DNA of 64,000 nt from Streptomyces griseoviridis (GTDB lineage Bacteria; Actinomycetota; Actinomycetes; Streptomycetales; Streptomycetaceae), in assembly GCF_005222485.1 (NCBI RefSeq), contig NZ_CP029078.1, positions 6,821,501 to 6,885,500 of the forward strand, given 5' to 3'. The notes beneath the pieces were generated by a model. The model was not told the DNA's origin. It was given only the letters and a program-made list of their open reading frames with translations, and did not search any database. Each line of letters opens with the position of its first letter. Position 1 is the stretch's first letter. The position numbers and the translations under genes are program-made. Positions 16,691-25,996 of this stretch are shown here, piece after piece.

Positions 16691-18829
16691 TCACACCGGT
16701 ACGGACGCCGTCCCCGGCGCGAGGAACGGCTTGCCGTTCACCCGCTGCGAGACGCCCTCGCGGTCCAGGTACGGCGTGATGCCGCCCAGGTGGAAGGGCC
16801 AGCCCGCGCCGGTGATCAGGCAGAGGTCGATGTCCTGCGCCTCGGCGACGACACCCTCGTCGAGCATCAGGCCGATCTCCTGCGCCACCGCGTCGAGGAC
16901 CCGCGCGCGGACCTGCTCCTCGGTCAGCACCGTGTCGCCCTGCTTCAGCAACGCGGCGACCTCCGGGTCGAGTTCGGGCTTGAAGCCGTTCTCGGCGGAG
17001 TAGACGTAGAAGCCGCGCTTGCCCGCCTTGACGACCGCCGCGAGGTTCGGGGAGACCGTGAAGCGGTCGGGGAAGGCCCGGTTGAGGGTCTCCGAGACGT
17101 GCAGGCCGATCGCGGGGCCGACCAGTTCGAGCAGCACCAGCGGCGACATCGGCAGCCCGAGCGGCTCGACGGCCTTCTCCGCCACCGCGACCGGGGTGCC
17201 CTCGTCGATGACGTTCTGGATCTCGCCCATGAAGCGGGTCAGGATGCGGTTGACGACGAAGGCCGGGGCGTCCTTCACCAGGACCGCCGTCTTCTTCAGT
17301 TTCTTGGCCACGGCGAACGCGGTCGCGAGCGACGCGTCGTCGGTCTGCTCGCCGCGCACGATCTCCAGGAGCGGGAGGACCGCGACCGGGTTGAAGAAGT
17401 GGAAGCCGACGACCCGCTCGGGGTGCTTCAGCTTCGACGCCATCTCCGACACCGACAGCGAGGAGGTGTTGGTGGCGAGGATCGCGTGCGCCGGGGCGAC
17501 CGCCTCGACCTCCGCGAACACCTGCTGCTTGACGCCGATCTCCTCGAAGACCGCCTCGATGACGAAGTCGGCGTCCGAGAACCCCTCGGCCTTGTCCAGG
17601 ACGCCGGTCACCAGCGCCTTGAGCCGGTTGGCCTTGTCCTGGTTGATCCGGCCCTTGCCGAGCAGCTTGTCGATCTCCGCGTGGACGTAGCCCACGCCCT
17701 TGTCGACGCGCTCCTGGTCGATGTCGGTCAGCACGACCGGCACCTCCAGGCGGCGCAGGAACAGCAGGGCGAGCTGCGAGGCCATCAGACCGGCGCCGAC
17801 CACGCCGACCTTGGTGACCGGGCGGGCCAGGCTCTTGTCGGGGGCGCCCGCCGGGCGCTTGCCGCGCTTCTGCACCAGGTTGAACGCGTAGATGCCGGAC
17901 CGCAGTTCACCGCCCATGATCAGGTCGGCGAGCGCGCGGTCCTCGGCGTCGTAGCCCTGCTGGAGGTCGTCGTTCTTGGCGGCGGCGATGATGTCGAGGG
18001 CGCGGTAGGCGGCCGGGGCGGCGCCGTGCACCTTGGAGTCGGCGAGCGCGCGGCCCTTGGCGACGGCCTGGTCCCAGGCGTCACCGCGGTCGACGGCGGG
18101 CCGTTCGACGACGATCTCGCCCTTGAGGACGGCCGCCGTCCACAGCAGCGACTGCTCCAGGAAGTCGGCGCCCTCGAACAGCGCGTCGGCGATGCCGAGT
18201 TCGTGCACCTGCGCGCCCTTGAGCTGCCGGTTCTGGTTGAGGCTGTTCTCGATGATCACCGAGACGGCGTTCTCGGCGCCGATCAGGTTCGGCAGCAGCG
18301 TGCAGCCGCCCCAGCCGGGCACCAGGCCGAGGAACACCTCGGGCAGCGAGAACGCGGGCAGCGCCTTGGACACCGTGCGGTACGCGCAGTGCAGGCCGAC
18401 CTCGACCCCGCCGCCCATGGCGGCGCCGTTGTAGTAGGCGAAGGTGGGGACGGCGAGGCCGGCGAGGCGCTTGAAGACCTCGTGGCCGCCCTTGCCGATG
18501 GCGAGCGCGTCCTGGTGCTCCTTGAGCAGTTCGACGCCCTTGAGGTCGGCGCCGACCGCGAAGACGAACGGCTTGCCGGTGACACCGACGCCGACGATCT
18601 CGCCGGCCGCGGCCTCCTTCTCGACCTGGTCGATCGCCGCGTCGAGACGGGCGAGCGAGGCGGGTCCGAAGGTGGTCGGTTTGGTGTGGTCGAAGCCGTT
18701 GTCCAGCGTGATCAGCGCGAACCGCCCGGCGCCGGAAGGCAGTTCGAGGTGGCGGACGTGCGCGGACGTCACGACCTCGTCGGGGAACAGCTCGGCCGCG
18801 CCCTTCAAAAGCTCAGCGGTGGTGCTCAC
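16691..18829 (-). CDS. fadB: Fatty-acid oxidation multifunctional enzyme (enoyl-CoA hydratase / 3-hydroxyacyl-CoA dehydrogenase)
   Basis: This 712-residue cytoplasmic enzyme hydrates enoyl-CoA and oxidises 3-hydroxyacyl-CoA. The N-terminal crotonase domain (about 1-200) has GVTGKPFVFAVGADLKG and the oxyanion loop YNGAAMGGGVEVGL. The dehydrogenase domain begins near residue 330 with the NAD motif VGVVGAGLMASQLA, the catalytic histidine in VVGFHFFNPV, and a C-terminal 3HCDH domain. GTG 18829 overlaps the thiolase TGA as GTGA, so the two are translationally coupled. With the thiolase it forms the complex that shortens acyl-CoA chains. Confidence 0.93.
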   Translation of the reverse strand: MSTTAELLKGAAELFPDEVVTSAHVRHLELPSGAGRFALITLDNGFDHTKPTTFGPASLARLDAAIDQVEKEAAAGEIVGVGVTGKPFVFAVGADLKGVELLKEHQDALAIGKGGHEVFKRLAGLAVPTFAYYNGAAMGGGVEVGLHCAYRTVSKALPAFSLPEVFLGLVPGWGGCTLLPNLIGAENAVSVIIENSLNQNRQLKGAQVHELGIADALFEGADFLEQSLLWTAAVLKGEIVVERPAVDRGDAWDQAVAKGRALADSKVHGAAPAAYRALDIIAAAKNDDLQQGYDAEDRALADLIMGGELRSGIYAFNLVQKRGKRPAGAPDKSLARPVTKVGVVGAGLMASQLALLFLRRLEVPVVLTDIDQERVDKGVGYVHAEIDKLLGKGRINQDKANRLKALVTGVLDKAEGFSDADFVIEAVFEEIGVKQQVFAEVEAVAPAHAILATNTSSLSVSEMASKLKHPERVVGFHFFNPVAVLPLLEIVRGEQTDDASLATAFAVAKKLKKTAVLVKDAPAFVVNRILTRFMGEIQNVIDEGTPVAVAEKAVEPLGLPMSPLVLLELVGPAIGLHVSETLNRAFPDRFTVSPNLAAVVKAGKRGFYVYSAENGFKPELDPEVAALLKQGDTVLTEEQVRARVLDAVAQEIGLMLDEGVVAEAQDIDLCLITGAGWPFHLGGITPYLDREGVSQRVNGKPFLAPGTASVPV

Positions 18830-20052
18830 TTGCTGCCTCCGGCGTCCTTGTGGTTCGGGTTCTCCCAGATGACCGTCGCGCCCATGCCGAAGCCGACGCA
18901 CATGGTGGTCACGCCGTAGCGGACCTGCGGCTGCTCCTCGAACTGCCGGGCCAGCTGCGTCATCAGGCGCACGCCCGAGGAGGCGAGCGGGTGGCCGTAG
19001 GCGATGGCGCCGCCGTACTGGTTGACGCGGGCGTCGTCGTCGGCGATGCCGTAGTGCTCGAGGAAGGCAAGCACCTGCACGGCGAACGCCTCGTTGATCT
19101 CGAACAGGCCGATGTCGGAGATGGACAGGCCCGCCTTGGCGAGCGCCTTCTCCGTCGCCGGGATCGGGCCGTAGCCCATCACCTCGGGCTCGACGCCCGC
19201 GAAGGCGTAGGAGACCAGGCGCATCCTGACCGGCAGCCCGTTCTCGCGGGCGAAGTCCTCGCTCGCGATGACGGAGGCGGTGGCGCCGTCGTTGAGACCG
19301 GCCGCGTTGCCCGCGGTGACCCGGCCGTGCACCCGGAACGGCGTCTTCAGACCGGCCAGGTTCTCCATCGTGGTGCCCGGCCGCATCGGCTCGTCGGCGG
19401 TGACCAGGCCCCAGCCCGTCTCCCCGGCCTCCGGGTTGGTGTTGCGCACCGAGATCGGCACCAGGTCCTGCTGGATCTTGCCGTTGGCGTACGCCTTGGC
19501 GGCCTTCTCCTGCGAGCGGACCGCGTACGCGTCGGCGCGCTCCTTGGTGATGGAGGGGTAGCGGTCGTGCAGGTTCTCCGCGGTCATGCCCATGAAGAGG
19601 GCGGACTCGTCGACCAGCTTCTCGGAGACGAACCGCGGGTTGGGGTCCACGCCCTCGCCCATCGGGTGGCGGCCCATGTGCTCCACGCCGCCCGCGATGA
19701 CGGCGTCGTAGGCGCCGAAGGCGATCGAGCCCGCGGTGGTGGTGACGGCGGTGAGCGCGCCGGCGCACATCCGGTCGATGGAGTAGCCGGGCACCGACTC
19801 GGGGAGACCGGCGAGGATGCCCGCGGTGCGGCCGAGGGTGAGTCCCTGGTCGCCGATCTGGGTGGTGGCGGCGATGGCGACCTCGTCGACCTTCTTCGGG
19901 TCGAGGCCGGGGTTGCGGCGCAGCAGCTCCCGGATCGCCTTCACGACGAGGTCGTCGGCGCGGGTCTCGTGGTAGATGCCCTTCGGGCCCGCCTTGCCGA
20001 ACGGGGTGCGGACGCCGTCGACGAAAACGACGTCCTTGACGGTACGAGGCAC
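18826..20052 (-). CDS. fadA: Acetyl-CoA C-acyltransferase (3-ketoacyl-CoA thiolase)
   Basis: This 408-residue thiolase performs the last step of beta-oxidation. The acylated cysteine lies in DRMCAGALTAV near residue 92; the base motif AYGHPLASSG and the second cysteine MCVGFGMG lie near the C-terminus. The GTG start at 20052 has GGAGGA 8 bases upstream, which excludes the longer in-frame extension. It is the promoter-proximal gene of the fadA-fadB operon. The region upstream holds inverted repeats that could bind a fatty-acid-responsive TetR-type regulator; none is encoded here. Confidence 0.93.
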   Translation of the reverse strand: MPRTVKDVVFVDGVRTPFGKAGPKGIYHETRADDLVVKAIRELLRRNPGLDPKKVDEVAIAATTQIGDQGLTLGRTAGILAGLPESVPGYSIDRMCAGALTAVTTTAGSIAFGAYDAVIAGGVEHMGRHPMGEGVDPNPRFVSEKLVDESALFMGMTAENLHDRYPSITKERADAYAVRSQEKAAKAYANGKIQQDLVPISVRNTNPEAGETGWGLVTADEPMRPGTTMENLAGLKTPFRVHGRVTAGNAAGLNDGATASVIASEDFARENGLPVRMRLVSYAFAGVEPEVMGYGPIPATEKALAKAGLSISDIGLFEINEAFAVQVLAFLEHYGIADDDARVNQYGGAIAYGHPLASSGVRLMTQLARQFEEQPQVRYGVTTMCVGFGMGATVIWENPNHKDAGGSK

Positions 20053-20121
20053 GATGGCTCTCCTCCAGGGTGCGGGGTGGCACTGCTGCTGAGCGCGCGC
20101 TGAGCATGCGCTCAGTCCCAT

Positions 20122-20142
20122 GCTACTTATCGGTAACGTAGC
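20122..20142. promoter_or_regulatory. Inverted repeat upstream of the fadA-fadB operon
   Basis: GCTAC (20122-20126) and GTAGC (20138-20142) flank an 11-base A/T-richer centre. A second repeat, CTGAGC-4-GCTCAG, lies at 20100-20115, closer to the gene. The two are candidate operators overlapping the promoter region; the assignment is tentative. Confidence 0.35.
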
Positions 20143-20193
20143 TGCACACCCCGGACGCCCCAAGCGGTGAACGTCACAGCGCGTCCGGCCCCC

Positions 20194-21222
20194 TCAGCCG
20201 CCGGGCGGCGCGGTCGAACCCCGGGGTGTCAGCACCGGCGTGTCCATCCGGCGCGACCCGGCGGCACCCCCCGGGACCAGCGAGAACAGGGTCCGCGCCA
20301 CCTCGGCGCCGAACCCGTGCACATCGTGGCTCATGGCCGAGAGCGTCGGATGGGTGAGCCGGCACAGCTGGGAGTCGTCCCAGGCGAGCAGCGAGACGTC
20401 GGCCGGCACCGAGAGCCCCATCTCGGCGGCCACCGAGAGCCCCGCCACCGCCATGATGTCGTTGTCGTACACGATGGCCGTCGGCCGGTCGGCGGGCCCG
20501 GCCGCCAGCAGCGACCGGGTGGCCCGCGCCCCCGCCTCGCCCGAGTAGTCCGTGGTGACCTGCCAGGCCCCGGCCAGCTCAAGCGCCCCGGCCGCCTCGT
20601 CGAACGCGGCCGTCCTGATCGCCGTGTGCCCGAGCGCCGCCGCCCCGCCCACCCGGGCGATCCTGCGGTGCCCGAGCGCCCCGAGATACCGCACGGCCTC
20701 CCGGACGGCGGTGGCGTCGTCCGTCCACACGCTGGTCAGGCGCCCGGTCAGCGACGGATGCCCGACCGCGACCGCGGGCAGCCCGAGCCGCTCGGCGACG
20801 GCCACCCTGGGATCGTCGGCCCGGAAGTCCACCAGGATGGAGCCGCCGATCTGCCGCGACCGCCACCAGGTCTCCAGAAGCCCGGCCTCCTCCTCCACGT
20901 TCCGCACCAGCCGCAGCAGCAGCGAGCAGGAGTGCTCGGTCAGCACGCTCTCCACCCCGGACACGAACTCCATGTAGAACGGTTCGAGCCCGAGCAGCCT
21001 GGCCGGCCGGCAGATCGCGAGCCCCACCACGTCCACCCGCGACCCGGCCAGTGTCCGCGCCGTCGGATTGGGCGCCCAGCCCAGCTCCCGCGCCGCCTGG
21101 AAGATCCGCTCCCTGGTCGCCTCGGAGAGCCCCGGCTTGTGGTTGAAGGCGAGCGACACCGCGCCCTTGGACACCCCGGCGCGCGCGGCGACCTCCTTGA
21201 TGGTGACGCGGGCGGTCGTCAT
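20194..21222 (-). CDS. LacI-family transcriptional regulator
   Basis: This 342-residue repressor has a helix-turn-helix and hinge at residues 5-60 (VTIKEVAARAGVSKGAVSLAFN, then the PNPTARTLAGS hinge helix) and a periplasmic-binding-like effector domain. Its ATG overlaps the stop of the beta-mannosidase gene as ATGA, so both are made from one message. The likely role is to repress the mannosidase operon and the divergent importer at 23739-26823 until a mannoside is present. Candidate operators lie at 23617 and 23658. Confidence 0.88.
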   Translation of the reverse strand: MTTARVTIKEVAARAGVSKGAVSLAFNHKPGLSEATRERIFQAARELGWAPNPTARTLAGSRVDVVGLAICRPARLLGLEPFYMEFVSGVESVLTEHSCSLLLRLVRNVEEEAGLLETWWRSRQIGGSILVDFRADDPRVAVAERLGLPAVAVGHPSLTGRLTSVWTDDATAVREAVRYLGALGHRRIARVGGAAALGHTAIRTAAFDEAAGALELAGAWQVTTDYSGEAGARATRSLLAAGPADRPTAIVYDNDIMAVAGLSVAAEMGLSVPADVSLLAWDDSQLCRLTHPTLSAMSHDVHGFGAEVARTLFSLVPGGAAGSRRMDTPVLTPRGSTAPPGG

Positions 21223-23588
21223 CGGCCGTTCTCCACGCAGTACAGGGCCGCGCGGGCGGCGTCGGGATCAGGATCCTCCCAGCCCCGCACGCCGATCGTG
21301 ACCCCCTCACCCGGCAGCAGCGTCACCAGACCGCGATCGGCCCGCGCCGCCGGGTCGAGCCTGTCGGCCTGGAGCAGCAGGTCCCTGACGAGGGTGCGGG
21401 CCACCACGGTCACCAGGCCGGGCGCCACCGTCACGTCGAACTCCGGGCGCGGATACGGGATCTCACGGTCGGGTGCCGCGAAGCGCAGGGCCCGCAGCCC
21501 GTCCGCGTCGGCCACCAGGAACTCCTTCGCCCCCTCGGGCGTCAGCTCCGTCGGCACGGACACCTCGGCGACCCCGCGCCCCGCCGCCCGGAACGCCACC
21601 TCCCGCTCCCCGAGGAGCGTGCCGTCGACCGACATCCGCCGCAGCCGCGCCACCCCGCTCCACATCCCCGCCGCCTGGTTGACCAGCGCGAGCACCAAGC
21701 CCCTGGGCCGCAGCCCGAGCGTCAGCAGCCGGTCGGCGTAGAGCCGCCGCAGCTCGTGGTAGAGCGGCTTCTCCCGGCCGTCACTGTCGATCGCCGCCCA
21801 GGAGGTCACCGGCCAGCAGTCGTTGAGCTGCCAGAGCACCGTGCCCGCGCAGGCCGGCCAGTGCGCGCGCCAGTGCTCGATCCCGGCGGCCACGGCACGG
21901 GCCTGGTTGACCTGGGTGAGGTAGTGCCAGCGGTCGAAGTCCCCTTCGGGCAGGGCGAAATGGCGGGCGAGTCCGCGGGCCAGCTTGCCGTTGCCGTCGT
22001 CGGCCTTCTGGTGGTGCAGCATGCCGGGGGAGTCGGCGTCGAGTTCCTCACCGGGCAGCGCCCGCCGCAGCGTCGCGTGGGCGGGCGGCGCCTGCCAGCC
22101 GAACTCCGCGACGAAACGCGGCACTTCGAGCAGGTAGTCGGCGTAGTCGACGCGGTTCCACACCTCCCAGGAGTGGTGGGTGCCGTGGTCGGGGTCGTTC
22201 GGGTGCCGCTCCCAGGAACCGGACCACGGACTGCCCGCCGTGTAGGGCCTGGTCGGGTCCGACTCGGCCACCACGCGCGGCAGCAGCCCCAGGTAGTACC
22301 CCTCGCCCCAGGACTCCCCGGCGAGCCTCGGTTCCCAGCCCCAGTCCCTGAACCCCCACAGGTTCTCGTTGTTGCCGTTCCACAGCACCAGCGAGGGGTG
22401 CGGCATCAGCCGCACCACGTTCTCCCGCGCCTCGGCCTCCACCTCCGCGCGCAGCGGCTGCTCCTCCGGGTAGGCGGCGCACGCGAACGGGAAGTCCTGC
22501 CAGACCAGCAGCCCGAACTCGTCGCAGGCGTCGTAGAAGTCCTCGCTCTCGTAGATCCCGCCGCCCCAGACCCGCACCAGGTCGACGCCGGCGTCGGCCG
22601 CCTGCCGCAGCCTGGTCCGGTAGCGGTCGCGGTCGACGCGGGACGGGAACACGTCGTCCGGGATCCAGTTGACGCCCCGCGCGAACAGCCGCTCCCCGTT
22701 GACCACGAGGGTGAAGCCGGTGCCGCGGGCGTCGGCCGAGGTGTCGAGGACGACGCTGCGGAAGCCGATCCGGCGCCGCCATCGATCCAGCGCCTCGTCC
22801 CCGTGCAGCAGCGTCAACTCGACGTCGTACAGCGGCTGTTCGCCGTAGCCGCGCGGCCACCACAGCCGGGCGTCGGGCAGTTCGAGGCGGACGGTGCCGG
22901 TGGAGCCGTCGATCCCGGCGCGCGCCCGCACCCCGCCGACCGTCGCCTCGACGGCCAACGGCGCCTCGATACGGGTCCGTTCGACGTCGATCCGCAACTC
23001 GACGACCCCGGCGCCGTCCTCGACGGTCACCAAGGGGCGCACCCGGGCGATCCTGGCCGTCGACCAGTGCTCGAGGCGCGCCGGACGCCAGATTCCGGCC
23101 GTCACCAGCGTCGGCCCCCAGTCCCAGCCGAACGAGCAGGCCATCTTGCGCAGGTACGGGTAGGGCTCGGCGTAGGCGGCGGGGCGTTCGCCGAGCCGGT
23201 CGCGGACCGCCTCGGCCTCGGTGTACGCGGAGGCGAACCGCACGGACAGCAGGCCGGAGAGCCCCGTCACGTCGAACCGGTAGGAGCGGTGCATGTTCCG
23301 GGTGGCGCCCAGCGGCCTGCCGTCGAGCAGGATCTCCGCCACCGTGTCCAGGCCCTCGAAGACGAGGTCGGTCTGCTCGGCCCCGGAGTCCGCGCTCAGC
23401 CGTGTCCGGTAGCTCCACTCGCGCCGCCCCACCCACGCGACCTCGGTCTCGTTCCGTCCGATGAAGGGGTCGGGGATCACCCCCGCGGCCAGCAGGTCGG
23501 TGTGCACGCAGCCCGGCACCACGGCCGGCAGGGCGGCTCCCTCGTGCAGCAGTACCCAGCCCTCGGTGAGCGGTGTCGCCTCCAGCAT
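21219..23588 (-). CDS. Glycoside hydrolase family 2 beta-mannosidase
   Basis: This 789-residue enzyme cleaves terminal beta-mannose residues. The order is an N-terminal jelly-roll (about 1-180), an immunoglobulin-like domain (180-285), a TIM barrel (285-600) and C-terminal beta domains. The acid/base is E408 in WNGNNEN and the nucleophile E495 in VAEFGWQ, both as in characterised beta-mannosidases. No signal peptide is present, so it acts in the cytoplasm on imported oligosaccharides. ATG 23588 is chosen because AGGAG lies 5 bases upstream; 10 further in-frame residues have no site. The divergent importer and coupled LacI gene support mannobiose or manno-oligosaccharide use. Confidence 0.88.
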   Translation of the reverse strand: MLEATPLTEGWVLLHEGAALPAVVPGCVHTDLLAAGVIPDPFIGRNETEVAWVGRREWSYRTRLSADSGAEQTDLVFEGLDTVAEILLDGRPLGATRNMHRSYRFDVTGLSGLLSVRFASAYTEAEAVRDRLGERPAAYAEPYPYLRKMACSFGWDWGPTLVTAGIWRPARLEHWSTARIARVRPLVTVEDGAGVVELRIDVERTRIEAPLAVEATVGGVRARAGIDGSTGTVRLELPDARLWWPRGYGEQPLYDVELTLLHGDEALDRWRRRIGFRSVVLDTSADARGTGFTLVVNGERLFARGVNWIPDDVFPSRVDRDRYRTRLRQAADAGVDLVRVWGGGIYESEDFYDACDEFGLLVWQDFPFACAAYPEEQPLRAEVEAEARENVVRLMPHPSLVLWNGNNENLWGFRDWGWEPRLAGESWGEGYYLGLLPRVVAESDPTRPYTAGSPWSGSWERHPNDPDHGTHHSWEVWNRVDYADYLLEVPRFVAEFGWQAPPAHATLRRALPGEELDADSPGMLHHQKADDGNGKLARGLARHFALPEGDFDRWHYLTQVNQARAVAAGIEHWRAHWPACAGTVLWQLNDCWPVTSWAAIDSDGREKPLYHELRRLYADRLLTLGLRPRGLVLALVNQAAGMWSGVARLRRMSVDGTLLGEREVAFRAAGRGVAEVSVPTELTPEGAKEFLVADADGLRALRFAAPDREIPYPRPEFDVTVAPGLVTVVARTLVRDLLLQADRLDPAARADRGLVTLLPGEGVTIGVRGWEDPDPDAARAALYCVENGR

Positions 23589-23616
23589 CCGCACTCCTAA
23601 ACCGTTCAAGTCCAGC

Positions 23617-23663
23617 ACCGGTCAGTTCTTGTTCAGCCTTGGCGAAATAGGGACTTTACCGGT
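23617..23663. promoter_or_regulatory. Paired ACCGGT boxes in a divergent promoter region
   Basis: Two palindromic ACCGGT cores at 23617-23622 and 23658-23663 lie 41 bases apart, close to four helical turns. An AGCGCT core follows at 23670-23675. LacI-family operators have a central CG palindrome of this kind. The boxes lie between the mannosidase gene and the importer genes, a good place for one regulator to control both directions. Confidence 0.5.
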
Positions 23664-23738
23664 TCAGAAAGCGCTGTCAGAGTGCCGAATCAGCCAACCC
23701 GCTCGTGCTCGTCCGTCCCCTGAACGGAGCTGATGCAC

Positions 23739-25055
23739 ATGCACCGCCGTACAGTCCTCGCCCTCGCCCTGGGAGCCGCCCTGCTGGCCTCGGGGTGCAC
23801 CGGCACCGGAGGCTCGGCCAAGGGCGCCCGCGCCGACGCGCCCACCGACCCGGCCGCGGTGAGCGGCACCATCAAGGTCCTCACCCAGCGCACCGACCTC
23901 GTGCAGGACGGCACGATGAAGAAGTACGCGGCGGCCTTCAACCGGACGTACCCGAAGGTCGAGGTCGAGTTCGAGGCCCTCACCGACTACGAGGCCGAGG
24001 TCAAGATCCGGATGAACACCGAGAACTACGGTGACGTCCTGCTGATCCCGGCCGTCATCAAGAAGAACGACTACCCGAAGTTCTTCGCCTCCCTCGGCAG
24101 CACCGCCGAGCGCGCCAGGACCCACCGCTTCACCGGCTTCACCGACGTCGGCGGGAAGGTCTACGGCCAGAGCCCGATCGGCGTCACACCGGGCTTCGTC
24201 TACAACAAGAAGGTCTGGCGCCGGGCGGGCGTCACCCGGTGGCCCACCACCCCGGCCGAGTTCCTCGCCGACCTGAAGGCGATCAAGGCGAAGACCGACG
24301 CGGTGCCCTACTACACCAACTTCGCCGCCCAGTGGCCGCTGACCTCCTGGACCTACGTCGACGGCTCGGTCGGCTGCGACACCGGCGCCACCACGAAGCT
24401 CGCCACGGGCGACCCCTGGGCGAGCGGCGCCGACCTGCGCGTCGGCGACACCCTGCTCTACGACATCGTCCACCAGGGCCTCGCCGAGAAGGACCCGACG
24501 ACCACCAACTGGGAGGCGTCCAAGCCCCGCCTCGCCAAGGGCGAGATCGCCACCCAGTGGCTCGGCACCTGGGCCGTCATCCAGTTCCAGGACGCCGCGC
24601 GGCAGGCCGGCACCGACCCCGCCGACATCGGCTTCATGCCGTTCCCCGCCCAGGTCGACGGGAAGTTCTGCGCGGTCGTCGGACCCGACTACAACCAGGC
24701 CGTCAACGTCCACTCCCCGCACAAGGCGGCAGCCCGCGCCTGGCTCGACTGGTTCACCGACAGATCCGGCTACGCCGCCGACAACCTCGCCGTCTCCCCG
24801 CTCAAGGACGCGCCCCTGCCCACCGTCCTGAAGCCCTACGAGGACCAGGGCGTCACCTTCATCGAACTGGACGACACCGAGGGCGCCGCCGTCAAGGAGA
24901 TCGACGACCAGTCCGAGATCGGCATCTACAAGCCCGACTACCGCCAGGACCTGGTCGACCTCGCCCGCGGCGCCCGCAAGGGCGACCTGGACGGCTTCCT
25001 CGGCGGCCTCGGCGAGCGGTGGGCCGACGCGCGCCGCACGGTGGAGTCCCGATGA
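23739..25055 (+). CDS. Sugar-binding lipoprotein of an ABC importer
   Basis: This family 1 extracellular binding protein is 438 residues. The lipoprotein signal ends in LASGC with the lipidated cysteine at 20. Binding-protein features include NTENYGDVLLIPAVI and GVTPGFVYNKKVW. ATG 23739 is preferred because GGAG (23726-23729) lies 9 bases upstream; ATG 23733 is only 3 bases from it. The gene is divergent from the beta-mannosidase and overlaps the next permease gene as ATGA. It probably captures mannobiose or longer mannosides; substrate is inferred from context. Confidence 0.85.
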   Translation: MHRRTVLALALGAALLASGCTGTGGSAKGARADAPTDPAAVSGTIKVLTQRTDLVQDGTMKKYAAAFNRTYPKVEVEFEALTDYEAEVKIRMNTENYGDVLLIPAVIKKNDYPKFFASLGSTAERARTHRFTGFTDVGGKVYGQSPIGVTPGFVYNKKVWRRAGVTRWPTTPAEFLADLKAIKAKTDAVPYYTNFAAQWPLTSWTYVDGSVGCDTGATTKLATGDPWASGADLRVGDTLLYDIVHQGLAEKDPTTTNWEASKPRLAKGEIATQWLGTWAVIQFQDAARQAGTDPADIGFMPFPAQVDGKFCAVVGPDYNQAVNVHSPHKAAARAWLDWFTDRSGYAADNLAVSPLKDAPLPTVLKPYEDQGVTFIELDDTEGAAVKEIDDQSEIGIYKPDYRQDLVDLARGARKGDLDGFLGGLGERWADARRTVESR

Positions 25056-25996
25056 CGGACACCGCGACCGGCGAGGCGCCCGCGCGCCTCGCCGCCGAAC
25101 CCGCGCGGGCCGCCCCCGCCCCGCGCCGGGCCCGCCTGTGGCGGGGCGTCACCCCCTGGCTCTTCCTCCTCGTCCCGCTCGCGCTGCTGGCCGTCTTCAC
25201 CTACGCGCCGATCGTCAACATGGTCGCGTACAGCTTCACCGACTGGGACGGGGTCAGCCCCGAGCTGCGCTGGACGGGCACCGGCAACTACACCGAACTC
25301 CTCACCCGGCCCGAGCTGTTCGAGGTGTTCTTCGTCAGCGGCTACTACCTGGCCGCGTCCGTGGTGCAGATCGCCGTCGGCCTGTACTTCGCGACGGTCC
25401 TGAGCTTCGACGTCCGCTTCCGCACCTTCTTCAAGGGCCTGCTGTTCTTCCCGTACCTGATCAACGGCGTGGCGATCGGGTTCGTCTTCCTCTACTTCTT
25501 CCAGGACGGCGGCACCCTCGACTCGGTCCTCGCGCTCTTCGGCCGGCACCCCGACCACGCCTGGCTCGGCACCCCGGTCTCCGCGAACGTCTCCCTCGCG
25601 GGCGTCTCCGTGTGGCGCTACACGGGGCTGAGCTTCGTGCTGTTCCTGGGCGCGATCCAGTCCATCCCGGGGGAGCTGTACGAGGCGGCCGAACTCGACG
25701 GGGCCAACCGCTGGCAGCAGTTCCGCCACATCATCGCCCCCGGCATCCGGCCGGTGCTGACCCTCTCGGTGATCCTGTCGATCTCCGGCTCGCTCTCCGC
25801 CTTCGACATCCCGTACATCATGACCGGCGGCGCGACCGGCACCGAGACGTTCGTGATCCAGACCGTGAAGCTCGCCTTCCAGTTCAACAAGACGGGCCTC
25901 GCGTCCGCCGCCGCCGTGGTGCTGCTGCTGATCATCCTGGCGGTCACCTGGCTCCAGCGGCGCCTGGTCCCCGACGACCGGGTGGACCTGGTATGA
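25052..25996 (+). CDS. ABC sugar importer permease (MalF type)
   Basis: This is a 314-residue membrane permease with six predicted segments after an alanine/proline-rich cytoplasmic head. The EAA loop is YEAAELDGANRWQQFRHI near residues 210-227. It overlaps the binding-protein gene upstream and the second permease gene downstream by ATGA, so the three genes are tightly coupled. It forms half of the importer channel. No ATPase gene is present in the operon. Confidence 0.88.
   Translation: MTDTATGEAPARLAAEPARAAPAPRRARLWRGVTPWLFLLVPLALLAVFTYAPIVNMVAYSFTDWDGVSPELRWTGTGNYTELLTRPELFEVFFVSGYYLAASVVQIAVGLYFATVLSFDVRFRTFFKGLLFFPYLINGVAIGFVFLYFFQDGGTLDSVLALFGRHPDHAWLGTPVSANVSLAGVSVWRYTGLSFVLFLGAIQSIPGELYEAAELDGANRWQQFRHIIAPGIRPVLTLSVILSISGSLSAFDIPYIMTGGATGTETFVIQTVKLAFQFNKTGLASAAAVVLLLIILAVTWLQRRLVPDDRVDLV

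Noticed and set aside
16790..18919. 709-residue open frame antisense to fadB
   Set aside because: The translation is rich in R, D, G, H and L with no domain; fadB on the other strand is unambiguous.
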